A stretch of DNA of 64,000 nucleotides from Suillus spraguei. Lineage: Eukaryota > Basidiomycota > Agaricomycetes > Boletales > Suillaceae. The translations under genes and the position numbers were made by a program. The DNA is taken from assembly GCA_016800925.1 (NCBI GenBank), contig JABCPU010000110.1, forward strand, positions 1 through 64,000, read 5' to 3'. Below the pieces are notes generated by a model. The model saw only the letters and a program-made list of their open reading frames with translations. It was not told where the DNA came from and ran no database searches. Numbering within the stretch: position 1 is the stretch's first letter; every line of letters begins with the position of its first letter. Below, in pieces: positions 57,336 through 64,000 of the stretch.

Positions 57336-59260
57336 GGGCCACCTCCTATGAGAACCTTCGAACAGTTGATGGTGTTTTATATGACACTTTCAAGGAGGCA
57401 TGTCAACGTAGGGGTCTGCTTGAGGGTGACAATGAATGGATCCAGTGCTTGTAGGATGCCTCTCACATGAGCACTGGACATGGCATGTGCAATCTCTTTG
57501 CCATCATCCTCATCCACTGCAACCCTACAGACCCCAGTGATCTTTGGAACCAATTCAAAGACAATCTCTGTGATGATCTGCATCACCACCTGTCTCATGC
57601 CCCATTCAACATTCCTAACCCCACAAATGAAGAGGTCTATGACTATGGTCTCTATCTCATTGATGGAAAGCTTCGCAAAAATGGAAAGTCTTTGCAAGTG
57701 ATTCCTCAGATGCCTATACCTCAAATGGCAGCAAGATGGGGGGTCATGCAGGGAAATCAGCTCATTGCTGAGCAGCTCCAGTATAACCAGGAGGAGCTCC
57801 AGCAGATGGTGGATCCAGGAGTGCTGTCTCTCAATCAGGAGCAGAGGATAGTCTTTGATGCAGTGGTCAATGATGCCATGCAAAGAAATGAGCAGACACC
57901 TGGACATGCATTCTTTGTCCACAGTGCAGGTGGATGTGGCAAGACATATCTCTGTAAGCTCATTGCCTCAAAACTCCATGCTGAAGGCAAGATTGTCCTA
58001 TGTGTGGCTTCCTCTAGAATTGCTTCTCTCCTCCTGCCAGGTGGACATACAGCTCATTCGTGATTCAAGATTCCAATCCCCATCAATGAAGACAGCTCCT
58101 GCAACATCAAGAAAGGAGATGTTGTGCATGAGCTTCTGAAGGCCACCTCCCTTATCATCTGCGATGAAATTCCAATGCTACACTGTCACAATCTGGAATG
58201 CCTTGACCGCTCATTGCACAACCTTCTCAATGTTGATGCTGATTTTGGAGGATTATCCATACTCTTTGGAGGAGACTTCAGACAGACTTTACCAGTGGTG
58301 GCTCATAGATCCACAGAGCAGATAGTGGGTGCTACCTTCTGCAGATCTCGCATCTGGCCAAGGCTTCAGATCTTCCATCTCAAGACAAACATGCGCCTTG
58401 GTCAAGACCCTGCCTCTGATGAATTTGCCAAGTGGCTTCTGGAGATTGGAGCTGGAAAGAACACACATGCTGATGGAACAGTGGTCCTTCCAATTCATAT
58501 GCACTGTGCCAACAATAGTGTCCAGTCTCTCATAAATGCCCTCTACTCTCCTATCCTGCTTCCTGACCATCCTCCTGTGAATGATTCCTTCTTCCTGGAA
58601 CGTACCATCCTCTCTGCAAAGAACACTGATGTGGATGAAATCAATGCCAACATTCTTGAATCATTCTCTGGAGAAGAAGCAGTGTTCACCAGTGCAGACT
58701 CAGTTGCTGAGAGGGACTATGACTATATCCCTCATGAGTTCCTTCACACTCTGACACCATCAGGGTTCCCTTTGCACAAATTGGAACTCAAAGTGGGTGT
58801 TCCTCTGATGCTGTTGCGCAACTTGGATCCCACCAATGGCCTCTACAATGGAACCAGGATGATCCTCCTGTCTTGGACCACACATGTGCTCAAATGTCGG
58901 ATTCTCAAGGATGGAGTTGATGAAGCCCAGCAAGACAATCAGGACACAGTGCTGATCCCCAGGATGACTCTGGATGCCACTGCTGAAGACAACCCAATTT
59001 CTCTAAAGTGTCAACAATTTCCTGTCTGTCTTGCATTTGCTATGACAATCAACAAGGCTCAAGGTCAAAGTGTGAAGTGGGTTGGACTGGATTTGAGAAC
59101 TCCTGTGTTCAGTCATGGACAGTTGTATGTGGCATTGTCCAGGTGCACTCACCCAGAGAGTGTGTGTGCTATCTTTCCAGAGCATGAAGAAGGGTCAAAG
59201 ACAACCAATGTGGTGTATACAGAAGTGCTGAGAGGACTTGGAGATCAGATTGAGAATTGA
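57336..59260 (+). pseudogene. Helitron PIF1-type DNA helicase part
   Basis: After the intron, GATSYENLRTVDG leads into the helicase. Walker A is SAGGCGKTYL (about 57923-57952), Walker B is IICDEI (about 58157-58170), then LFGGDFRQTLPVV (about 58264), LKTNMRL (about 58380), VGVPLMLLRNLDPTNGLYNG (about 58795) and, near the end, TINKAQGQSVKWVGLDL and YVALSRCTHPE. 378 codons from 58124 to 59260 are open. Two stops interrupt the upstream part, TAG at 57452 (CL-stop-DA, likely CAG) and TGA at 58061 (HS-stop-FKIP, likely CGA). Repairing these is not implied; they mark the copy as inactive unless they are assembly errors. Confidence 0.88.
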
Positions 59261-59366
59261 TTGATGTAGTTTTATGTAAAGTGATATGTAGTGTACTTTT
59301 AGTCTTGCTGAAATGGTGGTGAAATGTACATGTTTGTTTGAAGATTTACTATGATTATCAGGATGA

Positions 59367-59590
59367 AGCCAAGGCCAGAAAGTCAAAAAGAGTGCAAAGC
59401 ACTCTTTTTGGCTTTCTGTGCCTTGGGCAAAAGAAAATTATTGGGATGAAGCCAAGGCCAGGAAGGCAAAAAGAGTGCGAAGCACTCTTTTTGCCTTCCT
59501 GTGCCTTGGGCAAAGTGAATTATTAGGATGAAGCCTTGGACAGGAAGCAAAAGGAGTGCTTCGCACTCCTTTTGCTTCCTGTGCTGAAGG
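59367..59590. repeat. Three tandem long hairpins near the Helitron 3' end
   Basis: Three units about 84 bp apart. The stems are GTCAAAAAGAGTGC-AAA-GCACTCTTTTTGGC (59367-59426), GGCAAAAAGAGTGC-GAA-GCACTCTTTTTGCC (59451-59510) and GCAAAAGGAGTGC-TTC-GCACTCCTTTTGC (59534-59590). The outer stems extend through GGCCAGGAA/TTCCTGTGCC. Helitrons end with a hairpin a few bases before the terminal CTRR; here three related ones follow each other. Confidence 0.85.
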
Positions 59591-59599
59591 CACAATGGG

Positions 59600-60885
59600 T
59601 GGTGGACTCATAGTGGAGAGTTGCAAAACTTTTGGCACAGGTGTCACACTTTGTCACAATGGCACGCTTGAACCCCACGCCCAAAACCTGGTGGCATGAA
59701 TTAGCACTCCGCTCACAATTGTCACGCTGGATTCTCACCGTCATGATTGCATAGTCGATAACAACAGCAACCCTGTTCTACCATTGTTATAAAAATATGG
59801 AAGAAGAGAGGATTAATATAAAGGAATTCTAGAAAAAAACCAAACTCTTTTTGACTGGGTCTACACATCCTCTGATTATTTTACTTGAAAACAGGTGACT
59901 TGCCAATCAGGAAAACGTACATAGTGTTGTAACACTATGTAACAAATTACATTGTGAGGTGACAAATTTGGTGCGAGGGCATTCATCGAGTTTTCTTATT
60001 GAAATTAAAAATACGGTACTATGTATCAAGGATAAAAAGTCTCACTGTCGAGAGTAGGAGGTTTAAAATGTAGTGTGGTATGTGCTATGAGGTGTTTTGC
60101 AACGCCATAGTCACGAACGTGATTATGTACCAAGTAAGTAGTCACGTGTGACGATAACCGTTGTAGTATGGGTTCCCGTCGTCCTCGCGGTGGGGTCTTG
60201 TTATGCTAGTTAAATCCTCAGGATTATCTGCGTTTCAACGAGGTTGAGTCCGAGAGTAGTGGTGTAACCCTCCGCGCTTCCGTGCCTTGTGACGGCCAAT
60301 GATGTCTGCAGGTGTAAGTAATTCCTTTGTCAGGTGACCTTCTACAGCCTTATTTTCAAACTAAAACTTCCACTCCTCATCCATCATGGACTCTAGACCT
60401 GCAAGAAATTCGTTACTAATCCGGTTGCAAAAGTTACCAGGGCCTCAACTCCTCGAGCGACTCAGCTCAAACTTAATGAGGTTTCGTTAGTAGATAAGAA
60501 AGGAAATTCTGCTTACACGCCTATATGCTGATTGGGGTTCGCCCACCGCCGTGATACGCCCGACTGGTCGTCTAACCGGAAAGCATCTTGATTTGTACCG
60601 GGTTTTAGCAATACTTACCCGTAACGGACACTTTGGACGGCAGGGCACAAACTTGGGGCGGTGATTTGTGCAAAGTAGAATGCGTTTAAGCGCCAACGAG
60701 CACACGTTTGCGGATATGCCACCAATCAACATTGACAGAAAATGCTTCAAGTTGGTGACCGCATGGGTCTCAGGGCGGCCCGGATCACCTGTATTCAACT
60801 AAGATTATATATAGTATTCAAATAGGCGAAATTGTTACAAAGATCCTTTGGCTACTCTTCCTTTACTACCGCCTCCCTCAACGCC
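59600..60885. other. Intergenic region upstream of the GIT1-like gene
   Basis: No transposon remnant or gene recognised. A CACGTG palindrome lies at 60143-60148, about 740 bp before the transporter start. Open frames such as the minus-strand one at 60487-60798 have no recognisable motif. Confidence 0.55.
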
Positions 60886-63354
60886 ATGGCTGGGAGGAAG
60901 TCCACCCTGAGTAGCGTTTCTATCATCTTTGCGTACGTTATTTCGTGGGTTTTCAGCTTCAAACTGATCACAATGCTTGAATTCATTCTTCCAGCTGTGG
61001 AACGGCTCTGTTCTCTGATGGTAAGCAGATACAACACACGTCTCTTTTTGAGGTGAATTCGATAATCGTTCGCAGGTTATTCCAATAATGTCATTGGTTC
61101 TGGTGGGTAATGCATTGAACTTGATAAGCCCTCTTTGACCAAAACTTCGTCTTGTAGTCAATACAAGTGAGCGCTTTTTGCCATCAAGTTTACTAAAGGT
61201 TAAATGTGAATTACAGTTCTTAAACGTATATACGGCACTACTGGTCCTGGCAGCATCTCTTCGACTTACAGCTCCACAATTTCTAGTGTCGCCTTCGCAG
61301 GTGCGTATCTGAACCTCCTTTTACAATATTAATTAAAACACTTTAGGTTTCGTGGTGGGTATGCTCGGCTTTGGTTACCTCTCCGACAAAGTTGGGCGCA
61401 AATTCGGTATGGTAAGTACATGTCAATTCCAATCGAGCAACCCGTAAGTCATGTTCTTTAAATAGATGTTTGCAAGTGGGATCATTGCACTATTTTCTGG
61501 TCTCTCGGCCGCTTCGTCTGGTGCTAATCACAGCCTCAACGGCATGCTTGCTATGCTTACTGCATGTCGGTAAGTATGTGCACCCGTCCGAGATCATCTG
61601 TATCGTTCATTATCTCTTTAACACAGTTTCCTTCTCGGGATTGGCCTCGGTGCTGAATACCCTTGCGGTTCCGTGTCTGCATCTGAAAAGTCAGAGGAAG
61701 AAGGCATTGCTAAGAATGCGCAACACCGATGGCTCGTGCTCGCAACGAGTGAGCTGATGTGATGAAATATTCTATCATAGTATTCTAAAACACGCTGCCA
61801 GACACTATGATTGATACCGGTTTCGTTATCGGAGCATTCGTACCATTGGTACTTTACTGGATGTCCGTGTCGTCATTCACCTCCACATCTTACAACCCAC
61901 ATCTAACAGTTACTTTCCAGTTTCGGGAACAACCACCTTCGTGCCGTCTGGCGCCTCTCGCTTGGGCTCGGTGTAGTTCCTGCTGTTGGTGTCTTCTTTT
62001 GGCGATTGCGCATGGAAGAACCTACTCGCTACAAGCGCGATTCAATGAAGTATGTCCGTATCCCGTACATGCTAGTCATTAAAAGATACTGGCGTGGCCT
62101 TTTTGGCCTCTCATTGGCATGGTTCATCTATGACTTTATCACGTATGTCGTCGACTGCGTCTATGCACTGTAACTAGGTGCTCACATACCTCCAGATACC
62201 CAGTATGTTGTCGGGCGCTTACAGGATACATCATCATTGATTTTTTTCTATAGTTTGGACTTTATTCATCCACAATCACCGATGCGTATGCATTTGCATT
62301 TGTTTTCTTAATATGAGTGGAACTTAACCGTTTTGGCAGCGTTATCGGCGGCAAATCATCACTCGCCGTTGTCTTTGGTTGGTCTGTTGTGATCAAGTAA
62401 GCTTCCACCCATTCATGATTTATGCTCCTGCTTACATGGTTTTCACAGCTTGTTCTACATTCCAGGTTAGTCTGTTAGACAACGATGAAATTCCAGAGCT
62501 TACATTCCATCTGCAGGGACCGTTATAGGCGCCTTCTTTGTTGATTTTATGGGTCCAAAGGCCACCATGGTGAGTGATATTAGGCAGATATGAAATGCCT
62601 TTCCTAAATCCTATGTTAGATCACTGGCCTTCTCGCACAATCGATCATTGGATTTATCATGAGTGGCCTTTATGCCAAGCTGTCACAACATATTGGCGCT
62701 TTTGCTGTAGGCATCCATCCAGCACAGATGATTGATGCTGAGTGTCTCACTAGGTGGTCTACGGTATTTTCCTGAGCTTCGGCGAGTTTGGTGCGTGGAT
62801 TGCGTAGTCATTCTCCATTTTTTGAACCCTTTGCCTAGGTCCTGGAAACTCCCTGGGTGTATTGGCTTCAAAGACCGGGCCTACTGCTGTGCGTGGCCAG
62901 TATTACGGTATCGCATCTGCTATTGGAAAAATCGGTGCACTTATCGGAACTTGGGGTACGTGTCATACAGTTTTCGTACGACGGTTGAACTGAGTGTTTT
63001 GCTTGTCCATCCAGTATTCCCTATCATAGTCGACGATTTTGGAGGCTCAAATTCAACTAAAGGAAACACTGGCCCCTTTTGGGTTGCCAGCGGTCTCGTC
63101 ATCCTAAGTGCAATCGTTATATACTTCCTTGTAGCACCCTTGGATCATGATGGTATGAAAGAGGAGGATGCCAAGGTGCGCAATTGTCCTTTCCGTTGCC
63201 CACGACGTTTACACACCTCGCAACCTAGTTCCGGGAATACCTCGAAGCGCACGGTTTCGATGTCTCACTCATGGGTCTTCCCGAAGCTGAAATTGTGTCA
63301 CATGTGGAAGGGAAAGAGACAGATTCAGTGGTTGACTCAGCGACCAGAGCGTAG
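60886..63354 (+). CDS. git1: MFS transporter, GIT1-like (glycerophosphodiester/phosphate permease), 19 exons
   Basis: Plasma-membrane proton symporter of the major facilitator superfamily, expected to import glycerophosphoinositol or related phosphodiesters, or phosphate. Exons: 60886-60932, 60995-61020, 61076-61102, 61217-61300, 61347-61411, 61466-61569, 61627-61748, 61802-61862, 61921-62142, 62196-62202, 62254-62285, 62340-62396, 62449-62465, 62517-62569, 62620-62706, 62754-62790, 62839-62955, 63015-63175, 63229-63354. They sum to 1452 nt (483 residues plus stop) with every junction in frame and GT-AG. Motifs: [30 protein letters not shown] (MFS loop 2-3), [61 protein letters not shown]. 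The length fits the family (about 480-520). The start ATG is the only one that splices in frame, though the N-terminus is short. Confidence 0.87.
62196..62202 (+). other. 7-nt microexon of the GIT1-like gene
   Basis: ATACCCA between CTCCAG and GTATGT. It supplies the last base of a Thr codon plus Tyr-Pro, joining DFIT to FGLYSS so that the family motif YPFG is complete. Skipping it would shift the frame. Confidence 0.75.
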
Positions 63355-63683
63355 CTGTACGGCAAGCATTTTTGACGACAATTTACGTTTGTGTTTGTAT
63401 TTGCTCAGTTGTATGAATATCTGCCGAATAAGTAGTCTTCAACGATCTACACTGATAATATGTACCTGTGTTGTGAGGGACACCGTCATTCTTACTGAAA
63501 GTGGCTTACCTTTCATGACCCCTACTATCCTTGTTTTGTTTGATCAATGTGGATATGGTTGTTGACGGAAACCTGGTACACACTGAAAATTTCATTGTGC
63601 AGATTATGGAGCTTTGAAAGATGTATTGGATATTTTACAACAACTGGACGAGTCACTGGGCAAAAACCGCGGATACGATGTCA
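63355..63683. other. Intergenic region between convergent genes
   Basis: Holds the 3' untranslated parts of the transporter (plus strand) and SEM1 (minus strand). No further gene supported. Confidence 0.6.
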
Positions 63684-64000
63684 TTATTGCTGCATCGGGT
63701 CTCCAGTTGCCTTCCCGGCCTTAGAAAGCTCATTCCTAGCCAATATGTGAGTTGAGCAAACGTATCATCAAGACGAGAGGAGAATCGCATACCGTAGCTG
63801 CACGCTAAACTCATCCTCGATTCGTCATCGTCCCAGTTATCCTCCCAAAGTTTATCCCCCGCTGATTTTGCGACCCCAGGCGCAGCGCCCTTCAAGTGCG
63901 CTAGGTCTGTACTAGAATCGTCCCAGTCTACCGAACAACATGATCAGCAAACATCAATGACATGGGATGGCGACTGAATGATCACCTGCGACTTCGAACT
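63684..64000 (-). CDS. SEM1: SEM1/DSS1, 26S proteasome lid and TREX-2 subunit (5' end outside window)
   Basis: Small acidic protein of the proteasome lid; it also acts in mRNA export and recombination. Exons on the minus strand: 63986-64000 (end of an upstream exon, F-E-V-A), 63793-63927 (DWDDSSTDLAHLKG..., then LWEDNWDDD, then IEDEFSVQLR), and 63684-63735 (NELSKAGKATGDPMQQ, stop at 63684-63686). Introns 63928-63985 and 63736-63792 have GT-AG ends. The hallmark is the pair of acidic-Trp motifs followed by the short C-terminal helix. Between DDD and IEDEF one base is missing (GAC-GAATCGAG where GAC-GATATCGAG would keep frame), so exon 2 is 135 instead of 136 nt. For such a conserved gene this is most likely a sequence error. 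Confidence 0.88.

Larger units (their letters stand above)
52692..59600 (+). mobile_element. Autonomous Helitron (Rep-PIF1), interrupted by a solo LTR
   Basis: Contains in order a Gln/Pro-rich N-terminal region, a Helitron-like N domain, a HUH Rep nuclease and a PIF1-type helicase, followed by three strong hairpins as expected near a Helitron 3' end. The 5' TC end and the 3' CTRR end could not be placed with certainty, so the limits are those of the coding region plus the hairpins. Confidence 0.85.

Noticed and set aside
60487..60798. 103-codon minus-strand frame upstream of the transporter
   Set aside because: No motif, no splice structure, and irregular basic composition. Treated as chance.
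63541..63726. Plus-strand reading that ends DVIIAASGLQLPSRP, looking like the last exon of a gene
   Set aside because: It is the antisense of the SEM1 3' exon (63684-63735) and its surroundings. The minus-strand reading gives the expected SEM1 C-terminus with proper splice sites.

Overview
This window is a transposon-dense stretch of a filamentous basidiomycete genome, most likely from an Agaricomycete. Four observations point that way. There are KDZ-superfamily DNA transposases, and next to one of them a TET/JBP-type dioxygenase, a pairing known from mushroom-forming fungi. Chromodomain Ty3/gypsy retrotransposons are present. A PIF1/Rep Helitron is present. The only two ordinary host genes have short (about 45-115 bp) GT-AG introns, and one of them has 19 exons.

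Layout. 1-1622 is the 3' end of a gypsy element (plus strand). 1623-11385 is a roughly 148-bp tandem repeat split by a complete gypsy element (2556-10121, minus strand, 5-bp TSD CTAAG) and by a Tc1/mariner-type MITE (10161-10993, TA TSD). 11386-17120 is decayed sequence with a possible DUF6532-like remnant, a zinc-finger remnant and a 26-bp perfect inverted repeat. 17124-24678 is a second complete gypsy element (plus strand, TSD CATAT), inserted at the edge of a long imperfect palindrome (about 24740-27015). 28690-31965 is a KDZ pseudogene carrying a solo LTR; a third gypsy element (minus strand, 31966 to about 39578) cuts it off. 39660-40874 is a broken Tc1/mariner transposase. 41020-41145 is the 3' end of a KDZ second ORF. 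41200-42830 is a satellite array. 43500-47637 is a second KDZ transposase with its second ORF. 47690-49340 is another satellite array. 49427-50732 is a TET/JBP gene on the opposite strand. 50930-52310 holds more tandem repeats. 52692-59600 is a Helitron interrupted by a solo LTR of a different family. 59600-60885 is intergenic. 60886-63354 is an intact GIT1-like MFS transporter gene, convergent with the 3' part of SEM1/DSS1 at 63684-64000.

How the parts fit. The three gypsy copies and the fragment belong to one family. Its primer-binding site is complementary to the predicted 5' end of its own RNA, a Tf1/sushi-style self-priming arrangement. Its integrase ends in a chromodomain, and it carries an unusual extra zinc-knuckle ORF after pol. 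The differences I found between paired LTRs fall mostly at CpG, and several Helitron stop codons are explained by C-to-T changes. That suggests cytosine methylation in this region, which makes the nearby TET/JBP dioxygenase, a candidate 5-methylcytosine oxidase, worth attention.

Caveat: many single-base deletions, several in homopolymers and one in the conserved SEM1 gene, look like long-read assembly errors. Some pseudogene calls below may therefore be sequencing artefacts.
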